Notes: generated by a model from the sequence alone, not told the origin. Shown: positions 1 through 9,239, numbered from the stretch's first letter. The stretch is DNA of 64,000 nt from Salinispirillum marinum (GCF_042651565.1 NZ_JBHSDF010000006.1), one strand, 5' to 3'. A program made the numbers and translations.

Positions 1-1454
1 CGGTGTACGATCCAGCGGATGTTGCTGATGCAGTAGGCTTGGTAGCCGCAGCAGCGGAGACAGTAGGCACGGGCTCAAAGGCTGATGCATTGCCACGATT
101 TTTCAAGTACTTCAGGCCAATTTGGGGAAATAATGCGTAGGTCAACACATCATCCACCGCCTGCTCAGCCAGCTCAAACTTTTCGCTCTTCGCTAAGGCC
201 TCTACTTCAGCCGTAAGCTTATCCATTTCATTTTCAATCAAATCAGCCGGACGACAGGTCACCGGCTCGGCACCATCGAGTACCCGCGCTTGTAATTCTT
301 TGTTGAACTCGGCCGGGGCTTTGCCGTATTCACCTTTTAAAATGGCGGCCGTTTCTTTCGAAATACTCTTATAGCGTTCACCCGTCAGCACATTTAGGAC
401 AGCTTGCGTTCCGACAATCTGCGACGTCGGTGTCACCAATGGAATGTAGCCCAAGTCTTTGCGAACCTTCGGAATTTCAGCCAATACCTCATCAAACTTA
501 TCGCCTGCCCCCTGCTCTTTTAGTTGGCTTTCCATGTTGGTTAACATGCCACCGGGCACTTGCGCCACTAAGATACGAGAGTCTACCCCTCGCAACGCCC
601 CTTCAAAGGACGCATATTTTTTGCGCACATTGCGGAAATAAGCCGCGATTTCTTCCAGCAACAACAAATCAAAACCAGGATCACGATCAGTACCTTGTAA
701 TGCCGCCACGATAGACTCTGTGGGCGAATGACCGTACGTCATGGACATAGACGATATGGCGGTATCCACATGATCGATCCCTGCTTCAATGGCCTTTAAA
801 ATGGTCATTGAGGACAATCCTGCGGTCGCATGACAATGCAACTGTACGGGAATATCCAACGCAGACTTGAGTTGCGTCACTAATTCATAGGCATCGTAGG
901 GCGCTAAAATGCCTGACATGTCCTTAATGGCCAACGATTGGGCACCCATATCCTCTATTTGCTTGGCTAAGGTCACCCAACTTTCTTTGGTATGCACCGG
1001 CGACGTCGTATAGGAGATAGTACCTTGGGCATGCTTGCCCTGTTTCTTTACCGCAGCCATGGCACGCTGTAAGTTGCGCGGATCGTTCATGGCATCAAAT
1101 ACCCGGAACACATCAACACCGTTGGTGGCTGCACGTTCGACAAACTTGTCTACCACGTCATCGGCGTAATGGCGATAACCTAGCAAGTTTTGGCCACGCA
1201 ACAACATCTGCTGCTGAGTTTTCGGCATCGCCTTCTTCAGCTCACGAATACGATCCCATGGGTCTTCACCAAGATAGCGAATGCAGGCATCAAAGGTCGC
1301 ACCACCCCAAGACTCAATGGACCAATAACCCACCTGATCCAGCTTCTCAGCGATGGGGAGCATGTCGTCTATACGCAGTCGGGTAGCAAACAGCGATTGG
1401 TGTGCATCACGCAACACCACATCGGTTATCTTTACAGGGTTCTTAGCACTCATG
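1..1454 (-). CDS. oadA: Oxaloacetate decarboxylase alpha subunit (partial, C-terminus off window)
   Basis: Carboxyltransferase subunit of the membrane-bound Na+-translocating oxaloacetate decarboxylase; it moves the carboxyl group of oxaloacetate onto biotin and releases pyruvate. I translated it directly from the minus strand: the start ATG is at 1452-1454 and the frame is open to base 1 (about 484 residues). The TIM-barrel motifs of the pyruvate-carboxylase family are visible: DVVLRDAHQS at residues 11-20, the likely carboxylated lysine in AIKDMSG near 177, and metal-binding HCHATAG near 206. An Ala/Thr-rich linker starts near residue 470; the biotinyl domain should follow beyond the edge. 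The gamma subunit gene lies just upstream in the usual G-A(-B) order. Family assignment is firm. A biotin carboxyltransferase of another complex is possible, but oadG makes oadA the best reading. Confidence 0.93.
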
Positions 1455-1484
1455 AGACTCTATTCCTAACACTGAATAAGTTTC

Positions 1485-1718
1485 TTAACGGTTATGGGCA
1501 GCTTTCGCAGCCGCCGCGACCGCAGCAATTTTCTCCATCTGCAGCGCATTATTGTTGCGTTGCGATGGGGTTGGCGTTGCTACAGGCGCTGCTTGTGGAA
1601 TGCGCCGTACGATTAAGGTCATGGCCGTGGTAGCAAAAGTTAAAATAATGAGAAACGTGAATACGGTTCCCATCCCTAAAACCAGCAGCTGCCAGCCTTG
1701 TTGCATCAAGTCGGACAT
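1485..1718 (-). CDS. oadG: Oxaloacetate decarboxylase gamma subunit
   Basis: Small membrane subunit that holds the alpha and beta subunits of the oxaloacetate decarboxylase Na+ pump together. The product has 77 residues with one hydrophobic helix at about residues 8-38 (LLVLGMGTVFTFLIILTFA), then an Arg-Arg stop-transfer and an Ala/Pro-rich cytoplasmic tail (VATPTPSQ), the usual OadG design. The terminal HNR lies where OadG proteins carry a His-containing metal-binding end. It starts the oadGA operon, 30 bp before oadA. Confidence 0.88.
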   Translation of the reverse strand: MSDLMQQGWQLLVLGMGTVFTFLIILTFATTAMTLIVRRIPQAAPVATPTPSQRNNNALQMEKIAAVAAAAKAAHNR

Positions 1719-1823
1719 TGAGAATTATCCCTCTGGTCAGAAACGTCTCTCGACTTTTCAGGCATTGAATGTTCAGACAGGGAAAACCTGACTGTTTTTG
1801 TCAATTTTGTGAAACGAACCAAC

Positions 1824-1839
1824 TTTACCCAAGGGTAAA
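1824..1839. promoter_or_regulatory. Perfect 16-bp palindrome upstream of oadG
   Basis: TTTACCC-AA-GGGTAAA is a perfect 7-2-7 inverted repeat 105 bp before the oadG start. On the minus strand it is not followed by a T-run, so it is more like an operator for a dimeric regulator than a terminator. The cognate protein is unknown. Confidence 0.45.
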
Positions 1840-1991
1840 CAAATTCGCAACACACTTATGCGTTTTCTCTAACAATCTATTTTATTGAGTACTTTAATGA
1901 CTTTTATTGACTCTTTCTCGTTATTTAAAAGATTATAGGAGAACTTAAAGGATTCAGACCGCCAATCGATAAGTCTATTTTTTGTAAATTT

Positions 1992-2006
1992 TGTAATTAA
2001 ATTACA
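1992..2006. promoter_or_regulatory. 15-bp palindrome in AT-rich oad leader
   Basis: TGTAAT-TAA-ATTACA is a 6-3-6 perfect inverted repeat about 275 bp from oadG. AT-rich palindromes arise by chance, so this is a weak operator candidate. Confidence 0.25.
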
Positions 2007-2209
2007 GTTAAAAGACGCTGATCAGAAAGAAAGCGAATAATTTTGTAACTCAAGAACAAATAAATGATGAATCAGACGAAAGTATTAGTGGCTTAAATCC
2101 GAGAGCTCATACGGAAATTGTGGTGCCGGGGATGCAACACACAGCAACCCATTGTGGTAGCTATGCACTGAAAGATAATAGGTAGAAGAGTTAGGGATAA
2201 CAGCAGAAA

Positions 2210-2286
2210 TGGCGCGCCCGGCACGATTCGAACGTGCGACCGCCTGGTTCGTAGCCAGGTACTCTATCCAGCTGAGCTACGGGCGC
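2210..2286 (-). tRNA. tRNA-Arg (anticodon ACG), copy 1
   Basis: 77 nt on the minus strand. The acceptor arm GCGCCCG pairs with CGGGCGC, the discriminator is G, and the 3' CCA is encoded (TGG on the plus strand at 2210-2212). The anticodon stem-loop reads CTGGCTACGAACCAG with anticodon ACG, and the T arm has GTTCGAATC. It lies in the same cluster as tRNA-Ser(GCT) and csrA, as in E. coli argVYZQ-serV-csrA. Confidence 0.97.
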
Positions 2287-2353
2287 GTAAAACTGATAAC
2301 GCTTTAATCTACGTTTGCCTTCGCCAAGGAACTCTTTAGCCTTGAGTTAAAGG

Positions 2354-2430
2354 TGGCGCGCCCGGCACGATTCGAACGTGCGACCGCCTGGTTCGTAGCC
2401 AGGTACTCTATCCAGCTGAGCTACGGGCGC
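2354..2430 (-). tRNA. tRNA-Arg (anticodon ACG), copy 2
   Basis: Identical over all 77 nt to the copy at 2210-2286, with CCA encoded and anticodon ACG. The 67 bp between the copies are not conserved. The tandem identical genes indicate recent duplication or gene conversion and likely co-transcription with tRNA-Ser. Confidence 0.97.
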
Positions 2431-2493
2431 GTATACGGTGTTACAAACTTCTTACGTCAAAACATAAGAGAAGCTTTCACGTCATCAAAGTGA

Positions 2494-2583
2494 TGGCGGA
2501 GAGAGAGGGATTCGAACCCTCGATGAGATTTCTCCCATACGCCCTTAGCAGGGGCGCGCCTTCAGCCACTCGGCCATCTCTCC
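2494..2583 (-). tRNA. tRNA-Ser (anticodon GCT)
   Basis: 90 nt class II tRNA on the minus strand. It begins GGAGAGATGGCCGAGTGG, the anticodon loop is CCCCTGCTAAGGG (GCT), it has a long variable arm, GTTCGAATCC in the T arm, and an encoded CCA. Order csrA - tRNA-Ser - tRNA-Arg is conserved in gammaproteobacteria. Confidence 0.96.
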
Positions 2584-2694
2584 GAATCACGCGGCGCATA
2601 ATACCATGATATTTATAAATTAAAAGGAAAAACTTTAATAAAATGAATGGATTACAGCGCCGCGCAGAAGAGCGAATGCTAATGGGAGGGCCCC

Positions 2695-2886
2695 TTAACT
2701 TTCGCCTTCGGTTGGATCATCCATCTCACGCTGAATACGGAGGTAGATCTCTTCGCGGTGAACCGCTACATCTTTAGGCGCGTTGACACCAATCCGCACC
2801 TGGTTGCCTTTCACACCCAACACAGTCACAGTAACTTCGTCACCGATCATTAAGGTTTCGCCCACACGGCGAGTCAGTATTAACAT
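2695..2886 (-). CDS. csrA: Carbon storage regulator CsrA/RsmA
   Basis: Homodimeric RNA-binding protein that binds AnGGA motifs in mRNA leaders and controls translation or stability of carbon metabolism, motility and biofilm genes. The product is 63 residues, MLILTRRVGE at the N-terminus and the RNA-contacting VHREEIYLRI segment at residues 42-51, typical for the family. The frame stays open upstream, but the start at 2884-2886 gives the universal MLILTRR N-terminus and is preceded by AGGAGA about 10 nt away. The leader has two GGA triplets (AGGAGA and CCGGAAAAG) right at the ribosome site, consistent with autoregulation as known in E. coli. Confidence 0.97.
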   Translation of the reverse strand: MLILTRRVGETLMIGDEVTVTVLGVKGNQVRIGVNAPKDVAVHREEIYLRIQREMDDPTEGES

Positions 2887-2957
2887 CTTTTCCGGTCTCC
2901 TGTTATCGGATTCTTTCCCAGAACCCATTTGTCGAGAGCCACTAAATAACCGTGCGT

Positions 2958-2997
2958 AAGTCCTCGCCAAAGGACGAAATTCCTTTAGCGAGGACTT
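2958..2997. repeat. 17-bp stem-loop between lysC and csrA
   Basis: Inverted repeat with two 17-nt arms (2958-2974 and 2981-2997), a single wobble/mismatch and a 6-nt loop. It lies 54 bp after the lysC stop and 72 bp before csrA. Reading the minus strand there is no T-run after it, so it is not a standard Rho-independent terminator. It could be an RNA processing or mRNA-stability element in the csrA leader, or a weak attenuator. Confidence 0.6.
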
Positions 2998-3050
2998 CCT
3001 GCTCTGTTCAACAAAGGTTCCACAATCGCGCAAGGAAGAGAATATCTGTT

Positions 3051-4283
3051 TTAGTTCGTTTCTTCCACTGCATCCAGTCCAAAAGCAGTATGCAATGCAC
3101 GAACGGCTAATTCCAAATATTTCTCTTCAATAACGACCGATACTTTGATCTCAGAAGTAGAAATAAGCTGAATATTGATCGATTCTGCCGCTAAGGCATC
3201 AAACATCCGTGATGCAACACCGGCGTGAGAGCGCATGCCAACACCCACAATGGACACCTTGGCAATTTTGTCATCACCGCGCACTTCACGAGCACCCAGA
3301 TCATCCGCAACACGCATCAAAATCTCTTTGACGCGCTTGAAATCAGTACGGTTGATGGTGAAAGTAAAATCCGTATTACCCTCTTCCGAAATGTTTTGCA
3401 CAATCATATCGACTTCAATGTTAGCCGCGCTTACCGGCCCCAGAATACGAGAGGCTACACCTGGGATATCCGGCACCCCCATAACGGTGAGCTTGCTTTC
3501 ATCTCGATTAAATGCGATACCAGAAATTACCGGTTGTTCCATTTTATTCTCATCCTCAAAAGTAATCAGAGTGCCGGGACCGTCCTGAAAGGTTGACAGC
3601 ACGCGTAACGGAACGTTGTATTTGCCCGCAAATTCGACGGAGCGAATCTGCAGCACCTTGGAGCCAAGGCTTGCCATTTCCAACATTTCTTCAAAGGTTA
3701 TTTTGCTCATGCGTTGAGCCTTGGGCACAACACGCGGATCAGTGGTGTACACACCATCCACATCCGTATAAATTTGGCATTCGTCGGCTTTCAATGCAGC
3801 AGCGAGCGCAACACCTGTGGTATCGGAACCACCGCGTCCCAGCGTGGTTATGTTACCGTCATCATCAACGCCTTGGAAACCGGCCACTACGACTACGCGA
3901 CCTTCCGCGAGGTCTGCCTTCATATTTTCTACATCAATGTCTTGAATACGCGCCTTAGTGTGTGCACTGTCCGTTTTAATGCGCACCTGCCAGCCGGTAT
4001 AGGAACGGGCCGGACAGCCGCGTTTATTTAATGCCATCGACAACAAGGCTATGGTCACCTGCTCCCCTGTGGACACCAAGGCATCCATTTCGCGCGGTGA
4101 AGGCTCTTCGGTAATTTGGTGCGCTAACGCAATCAATCGATTGGTTTCACCTGACATAGCCGAAACCACAACCACAATATCGTGTCCAGCAGCACGAAAC
4201 GCTTGTATTTTATCCGCAACACCTTCGATACGCTCAACGCTGCCCACCGAAGTTCCACCAAATTTTTGCACATAGAGCGCCAT
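3051..4283 (-). CDS. lysC: Aspartate kinase
   Basis: Phosphorylates L-aspartate, the first step towards lysine, threonine, methionine and diaminopimelate. 410 residues, the length of the monofunctional Pseudomonas-type enzyme. The kinase domain opens with the nucleotide-binding VQKFGGTSVG at residues 5-14; FTTIGRGGSD-like motif is seen as TTLGRGGSDTT near 147-157. Two ACT domains follow (about 265-340 and 345-405), which bind feedback inhibitors; VISGIAFNRDE and VSIVGVGMRS mark their first strands. It lies between alaS and csrA in the Pseudomonas order. Confidence 0.96.
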   Translation of the reverse strand: MALYVQKFGGTSVGSVERIEGVADKIQAFRAAGHDIVVVVSAMSGETNRLIALAHQITEEPSPREMDALVSTGEQVTIALLSMALNKRGCPARSYTGWQVRIKTDSAHTKARIQDIDVENMKADLAEGRVVVVAGFQGVDDDGNITTLGRGGSDTTGVALAAALKADECQIYTDVDGVYTTDPRVVPKAQRMSKITFEEMLEMASLGSKVLQIRSVEFAGKYNVPLRVLSTFQDGPGTLITFEDENKMEQPVISGIAFNRDESKLTVMGVPDIPGVASRILGPVSAANIEVDMIVQNISEEGNTDFTFTINRTDFKRVKEILMRVADDLGAREVRGDDKIAKVSIVGVGMRSHAGVASRMFDALAAESINIQLISTSEIKVSVVIEEKYLELAVRALHTAFGLDAVEETN

Positions 4284-4356
4284 GTTACTGAGTTCCTATA
4301 TTGACCATAAGAGTCCTTAAGAGCCGTGTGCGCAACAGGCCCTCAACCCTTCTCGC

Positions 4357-6978
4357 TTAAACCTTATTGAACACCCAATCGCGTGCTGCTTTAACAGCCT
4401 GATCAATGGCCTGCACATCTTTTCCGCCAGCCATCGCCAGATCAGGCTTACCACCACCTTTACCGCCGACAATTTCCGCCGCCACGTTAACCAACTCACC
4501 AGCACGCCATTGACCCACCAAGTCCTTAGTGACCCCAGCCACCAACTGAACTTTACCGTCCAGCTCCGCAGCTAAAAGCACCAAACCGGAACCTAGCGCG
4601 TTTTTGAGTTGATCCACCATATCACGCATGGCTTTTGCGTCAGCCACCGTGACCTTTGCAGCCACGAACTTTATCGCACCCAATGTTTCTGCTTGCGCCG
4701 CCAAGTCTCCGCCCGCTTTACTGTTCATCTTGGCTTGAAGACGCTCCAGCTCTTTCTCCAGCTCACGCTGCCGCGCCACTAATGACTGAACACGCTCGTG
4801 CAACTGTTCCGGCTTGGCTTTTAACAATTGACTCGCATGATGCAATTGCGCCGCCATTTGATCGACCAAGTGCAGTGCTACCGGCCCGACAACCGCTTCA
4901 ATACGACGAACGCCCGCCGCAATACCCTGCTCTGCGACAACTTTCAACAAACCAATATCACCGGTGCGCTTGACGTGCGTGCCGCCACAAAGTTCGATCG
5001 AAAATTGCTCTGTACCCATGGTCAATACACGCACTTCGTCGTCGTACTTTTCGCCAAACAACGCCATCGCACCTTTTTCCCGCGCCGCTTCTATGGGCAT
5101 GATTTCCGTCTGCACAGGTGTATTGGCCATAATTTGCTCATTGACCAGGTGCTCAATCGCCTGTAACTGGTCATCACTAACGGCTTCGAAATGTGAGAAG
5201 TCAAACCGTAGGCGGTCGGCCGTCACCAATGATCCCTTTTGCTGCACATGCTCACCGAGCACCTTACGCAACGCAGCGTGCAATAAGTGCGTCGCACTGT
5301 GATGGAGAGCGGTGATATGACGCCGTTTACTGTTTACAAAGCTACCCAATTCATCACCCACGGCAATGCTGCCCGACGCGACGCTACCGATGTGCAAATG
5401 AGCCTTGCCCTGTTTTTGGCAGTCAGCCACATCAAATACGGACAATTCACCGCGCAACTGCCCGGTGTCGCCGACTTGACCGCCTGACTCAGCGTAAAAC
5501 GCTGTTTCATCTAAGACAATAATGCCTTCTTCGCCCGCGTCCAGTCGCTGAACCCTTTGCCCATCGCGGACAATTTCCGTTACTCGACCAGCCACGGACA
5601 ACAACTCATACCCGGCAAATTGGGTTTCAGTATCCAGGGCGAGCAAATTAGATAAATCCAAGCTGAACTTACTGGCTTGCCGAGCCCGCGTTCGTTGGGC
5701 TTCCATAGCCCGCTCAAAACCGTCCATATCCAACGTCAGTTCACGTTCACGGGCAATGTCTGCCGTGAGGTCAACTGGAAAACCAAACGTATCATAGAGC
5801 GTGAAGACGGTATTACCCGGAATAACACGATCGGGCAATGCAGTAATAGCTTCGTCTAATAACCGCATACCTTTGTCTAAGGTTTTGGCGAACTGTTCTT
5901 CTTCTTGCAACAATACACGTTCGACTTGCGCTTGTGCGGCAGGCAACTCGGGGTAGGCCGCTCCCATTTCTTGCACCAGAGTGGTCACTAGGCGATAAAA
6001 GAAGGGCTCTTCCTGACCCAGCTTATGTCCATGCCGGACGGCACGACGAATAATGCGACGCAACACATAACCACGACCTTCATTGGCAGGCACAACACCG
6101 TCGACGATCAAAAAAGCGCAACTGCGGATATGGTCAGCCAGTACCCGTAGTGATGCATTGTCATTGTTGGCGCTATTGGTCGCTTGCGCAGCCGCCGCAA
6201 TAAGGTTTTGGAATATGTCGATTTCATAGTTGGCGTGAACACCTTGCAAAATAGCCGCCAGGCGCTCTAAGCCCATTCCGGTATCAACACTGGGCTTTGG
6301 TAACGGGTCCATGGTGCCGTCCGCCTGACGGTTGAACTGCATGAACACCACATTCCAGATTTCGATAAACCGGTCGCCGTCTTCTTCAGCACTGCCTGGA
6401 GGGCCGCCCCATATGTGGTCTCCGTGATCATAGAATATCTCGGTACAGGGACCACAAGGGCCGGTATCTCCCATCTGCCAGAAGTTATCTGATGCATAAC
6501 GGGCCCCCTTGTTGTCACCGATTCGTATAATGCGATCGGCTGGCACGCCAATATCGTTTGCCCATATTTGATAAGCTTCATCATCATCGGCGTAGATGGT
6601 CACCAACAGGCGCTCCTTCGGAAGCTGCAGTTCTTCCGTTAAAAAACGCCACGCAAAGCCAATAGCTTCTTGTTTGAAGTAATCACCAAAACTGAAGTTA
6701 CCCAACATCTCAAAGAACGTATGATGACGCGCGGTGTAGCCCACGTTCTCCAGATCGTTATGCTTTCCTCCAGCACGCACTACGCGTTGCGACGTGGTCG
6801 CCCGGCTGTAATGCCGTTTCTCTTGACCCAAGAAGACATCCTTGAATTGATTCATTCCCGCATTGGTAAACAATAACGTTGGGTCGTTGGCGGGCACTAA
6901 ACTGGACGAAGCCACCACCTCATGGCCGTTAGCCGCAAAGAAGTCGAGAAATCGTTGGCGAATTTCAGCGGTTTTCAT
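4357..6978 (-). CDS. alaS: Alanyl-tRNA synthetase
   Basis: Charges tRNA-Ala in the cytoplasm. About 873 residues, full length. The class II catalytic core begins TAEIRQRFLDFFAANGH and includes SSLVPANDPTLLFTNAGMNQ; the editing domain carries HHSATHLLH near 560 and CGGTHVKRTGDIG near 660, the zinc-binding HxxxH and CxxxH sets. A coiled coil (ELEKELERLQAKM) near 730 leads into the C-Ala domain. I take the ATG at 6976-6978 giving MKTAEIRQ, as in homologues, over the TTG 6 nt upstream. No strong Shine-Dalgarno is visible. recX lies 69 bp upstream. Confidence 0.97.
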   Translation of the reverse strand: MKTAEIRQRFLDFFAANGHEVVASSSLVPANDPTLLFTNAGMNQFKDVFLGQEKRHYSRATTSQRVVRAGGKHNDLENVGYTARHHTFFEMLGNFSFGDYFKQEAIGFAWRFLTEELQLPKERLLVTIYADDDEAYQIWANDIGVPADRIIRIGDNKGARYASDNFWQMGDTGPCGPCTEIFYDHGDHIWGGPPGSAEEDGDRFIEIWNVVFMQFNRQADGTMDPLPKPSVDTGMGLERLAAILQGVHANYEIDIFQNLIAAAAQATNSANNDNASLRVLADHIRSCAFLIVDGVVPANEGRGYVLRRIIRRAVRHGHKLGQEEPFFYRLVTTLVQEMGAAYPELPAAQAQVERVLLQEEEQFAKTLDKGMRLLDEAITALPDRVIPGNTVFTLYDTFGFPVDLTADIARERELTLDMDGFERAMEAQRTRARQASKFSLDLSNLLALDTETQFAGYELLSVAGRVTEIVRDGQRVQRLDAGEEGIIVLDETAFYAESGGQVGDTGQLRGELSVFDVADCQKQGKAHLHIGSVASGSIAVGDELGSFVNSKRRHITALHHSATHLLHAALRKVLGEHVQQKGSLVTADRLRFDFSHFEAVSDDQLQAIEHLVNEQIMANTPVQTEIMPIEAAREKGAMALFGEKYDDEVRVLTMGTEQFSIELCGGTHVKRTGDIGLLKVVAEQGIAAGVRRIEAVVGPVALHLVDQMAAQLHHASQLLKAKPEQLHERVQSLVARQRELEKELERLQAKMNSKAGGDLAAQAETLGAIKFVAAKVTVADAKAMRDMVDQLKNALGSGLVLLAAELDGKVQLVAGVTKDLVGQWRAGELVNVAAEIVGGKGGGKPDLAMAGGKDVQAIDQAVKAARDWVFNKV

Positions 6979-7047
6979 CAACAAACACCGTAATGCAATA
7001 AAATTGTGCGCAATAGTACAATGGGAGGTGCTGCGATAGAAGGGGAT

Positions 7048-7491
7048 TCAGAGTTGCCGGAGGTCAATCAGCTCTTCGATGACATCATAGGCAAAGCCTC
7101 GCTGCTGCAGAAACCGCGCCATACGAGCCTTCTCTTCGTAATTTTCCGGACTGATGCCGTCAAACTTCTTAATTAATGCGGCCTCAGCCAATTCATACCA
7201 GTTACAACTTTGTAAAACGGTATCCGACAAATGATCGGCAATGCCGCGTTGCAACAGCTCAAAACGGATCTTCACATCGCCATGACCACGGGCAGTCCGA
7301 TGACGCACATAGGCTTCGGTAAAGCGGACATCACTTTGAAGATTGTCTTCTTGCAGCTGGGCAATAACCTGCTCAAAAACCTCCACCGTCAGCTCAGGAA
7401 ACGCCTTGTGTAACCGTTCTTTCAATTCACGTACGCTATGCTCACGTCGTGCTAGGCAGTCCATTGCCACATGTCGCGGTGTTCTTTTCAT
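7048..7491 (-). CDS. recX: Recombination regulator RecX
   Basis: Binds RecA filaments and inhibits RecA strand exchange and coprotease activity. 147 residues, mostly helical, with the three-helix RecX repeats: CLARREHSVRELKERL at residues 13-28, QEDNLQSDVRFTEAYVRHR at 47-65, and YEEKARMARFLQQRGFAYDVI near 117-137. It starts one base after the recA stop, so translation is probably coupled. Confidence 0.93.
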   Translation of the reverse strand: MKRTPRHVAMDCLARREHSVRELKERLHKAFPELTVEVFEQVIAQLQEDNLQSDVRFTEAYVRHRTARGHGDVKIRFELLQRGIADHLSDTVLQSCNWYELAEAALIKKFDGISPENYEEKARMARFLQQRGFAYDVIEELIDLRQL

Positions 7492-7492
7492 A

Positions 7493-8602
7493 CTACTCGT
7501 CGAAGCTGCTCAGATCTGTCTCTGCATCAACCGGGGTCTTGGTTGCTTTCGCAGCTTTACCTGTAGACTTGTTTGGTGCAGGTTTTGCTTCGCCATTGTC
7601 TTGTTCTGCTGTGGCATCAGATAAATAATGTGTGCGAATCTGTCCTTCGATCTCCGCCGCCAGTGCGGCGTTTTCTTCGAGGAACTTAGCGGCATTGGCT
7701 TTGCCCTGACCGATTTTATCGCCCTTGTAGCTGTACCATGCACCTGCCTTATCAACAATGCCAATTTTGACACCCAAATCAATCACTTCACCTAAGCGAT
7801 ATATGCCCTTGTTGTAAATGATCTGGAACTCGGCCTGTTTAAACGGAGGCGCCACCTTGTTCTTCACAACTTTCACCCGCGTCTCGCTGCCGACCACTTC
7901 TTCGCCTTCTTTTACCGTGCCAATACGCCGGATATCCAAACGTACTGAGGAGTAAAATTTGAGTGCATTGCCGCCGGTAGTGGTTTCCGGTGAGCCGAAC
8001 ATCACACCAATTTTCATTCGAATCTGGTTGATGAATACCACCAAGCAATTAGCATTCTTGATGTTACCGGTAATCTTGCGCAGCGCTTGCGACATCAAGC
8101 GAGCTTGTAAACCAACGTGCGTATCACCCATATCGCCTTCAATCTCGGCTTTCGGCGTCAAAGCGGCGACCGAGTCGATGATTACCACATCAACCGCATT
8201 AGACCGCACCAACATGTCCGCTATTTCCAATGCTTGCTCACCGGTGTCTGGCTGTGACACCAAGAGATCGTCAACATTGACCCCAAGTTTAGCTGCATAG
8301 ATGGGGTCCAAAGCATGCTCGGCATCAATGAAGGCACAGGTTCCACCCGAGCGCTGCGCTTCTGCGATCACTTGCAAAGTCAAGGTCGTTTTACCTGATG
8401 ACTCAGGACCATAGATTTCCACCACCCGACCTTTTGGCAAACCGCCAATACCTAACGCAATGTCCAGCCCTAGAGAACCCGTTGAAATAGCCGGGATCTT
8501 CACTCGCCCCGCGTCACCCAAACGCATAACGGAACCTTTACCGAATTGCCGTTCAATTTGTCCTAAAGCGGCTTCTAAAGCCTTGCTGCGATTCTCTGTC
8601 AT
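7493..8602 (-). CDS. recA: DNA recombinase RecA
   Basis: ATP-dependent strand-exchange protein and LexA coprotease. 369 residues from the ATG at 8600-8602 (MTENRSKALEAALGQIE); the frame extends 21 codons upstream but the shorter start matches the family. Walker A GPESSGKTT near residue 68, MKIGVMFGSPETTTGGNALKF loop 2 region near 197-217, and an acidic/Lys-rich C-terminus ending DLSSFDE, which modulates activity. A LexA box lies 65 bp upstream of the start, so SOS control is expected. Confidence 0.98.
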   Translation of the reverse strand: MTENRSKALEAALGQIERQFGKGSVMRLGDAGRVKIPAISTGSLGLDIALGIGGLPKGRVVEIYGPESSGKTTLTLQVIAEAQRSGGTCAFIDAEHALDPIYAAKLGVNVDDLLVSQPDTGEQALEIADMLVRSNAVDVVIIDSVAALTPKAEIEGDMGDTHVGLQARLMSQALRKITGNIKNANCLVVFINQIRMKIGVMFGSPETTTGGNALKFYSSVRLDIRRIGTVKEGEEVVGSETRVKVVKNKVAPPFKQAEFQIIYNKGIYRLGEVIDLGVKIGIVDKAGAWYSYKGDKIGQGKANAAKFLEENAALAAEIEGQIRTHYLSDATAEQDNGEAKPAPNKSTGKAAKATKTPVDAETDLSSFDE

Positions 8603-8666
8603 GTACTTGTTCCTGTTCCTGTACCATAGGGGCGAAGGATTCGACTTACCGGGCGCCAAACCCAAC

Positions 8667-8686
8667 TACTGTATATTTAATCAGTA
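8667..8686 (-). promoter_or_regulatory. LexA (SOS) box of recA
   Basis: TACTGTATATTTAATCAGTA fits the consensus taCTGT-N8-ACAGta except T for A at the first base of the right half. It lies 65-84 bp before the recA start codon, where an SOS operator overlapping the promoter is expected. LexA binding is inferred from this match and from known recA control. Confidence 0.85.
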
Positions 8687-8735
8687 TGTTGCCACAAGCG
8701 CTGGCAAATGAAAACCCTGAACTTAAGGTGCAGGT

Positions 8736-9239
8736 TCATCGACTTGCTATTACATCGGAATACAACGCCTGCAGCACTGCCTTTACCGCTTGCCGTCGCA
8801 CGTCATCTCGATTTCCCGAAAAAAGTTCGCATCGGGCCTGGGTTTGCTCGGTCGTACCCCAACTATACCAAACGGTACCCACCGGCTTTTCAACCGTACC
8901 GCCAGACGGACCTGCTACACCACTGACGGCGACAGCCCAGTCAGAGTTCGCTGCGCGACAGGCTCCAGCCACCATTGCGCGCACGACCGGCTCGCTAACG
9001 GCGCCATGAAGTTCGAGGTCTGCCTCTGTAACACCCAACAACTGATGTTTTAAGTCGTTGCTGTAGGTCACAAACCCGCCCGTAAACCAAGCCGAACTAC
9101 CTGATAGGTCTGTGCATACCTTGGCTACCCACCCACCGGTACAGGATTCAGCGGTTGCCATGGTCTCACCACTGGCTACCAGCGCCTCGGCCACACGACG
9201 AGCCTGATTGTTAATTTCATCATCACTGGGGACTTTCAT
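8736..9239 (-). CDS. pncC: Nicotinamide-nucleotide amidohydrolase PncC (CinA C-terminal family)
   Basis: Deamidates nicotinamide mononucleotide to nicotinate mononucleotide in pyridine nucleotide salvage. 167 residues made only of the CinA C-terminal domain: ATAESCTGGWVA near 29-40 with the catalytic Ser, GGFVTYSNDLKHQLLGV near 54-70, and AVSGVAGPSGGTVEKPVGTVW near 105-125. It lacks the N-terminal MoaB-like domain of CinA. It sits between recA and mutS and is divergent from mutS with a 54-bp shared promoter region. Confidence 0.93.
   Translation of the reverse strand: MKVPSDDEINNQARRVAEALVASGETMATAESCTGGWVAKVCTDLSGSSAWFTGGFVTYSNDLKHQLLGVTEADLELHGAVSEPVVRAMVAGACRAANSDWAVAVSGVAGPSGGTVEKPVGTVWYSWGTTEQTQARCELFSGNRDDVRRQAVKAVLQALYSDVIASR

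Larger units (their letters stand above)
1719..2209. other. Gene-free region upstream of oadG (491 bp)
   Basis: AT-rich and without a credible reading frame on either strand. It should hold the oadGA promoter (minus strand) and the tail of the tRNA transcript, since the tRNA genes at 2210-2583 also read leftwards. It contains two palindromes (1824-1839 and 1992-2006) and three copies of the short motif TTTTGTAA near 1980, 1990 and 2041. No U-rich intrinsic terminator for the tRNA operon was recognised. Confidence 0.5.

Noticed and set aside
1190..1633. 147-residue plus-strand frame over the oadA start and oadG
   Set aside because: Antisense to oadA and oadG, which are recognised by motif; no family features.
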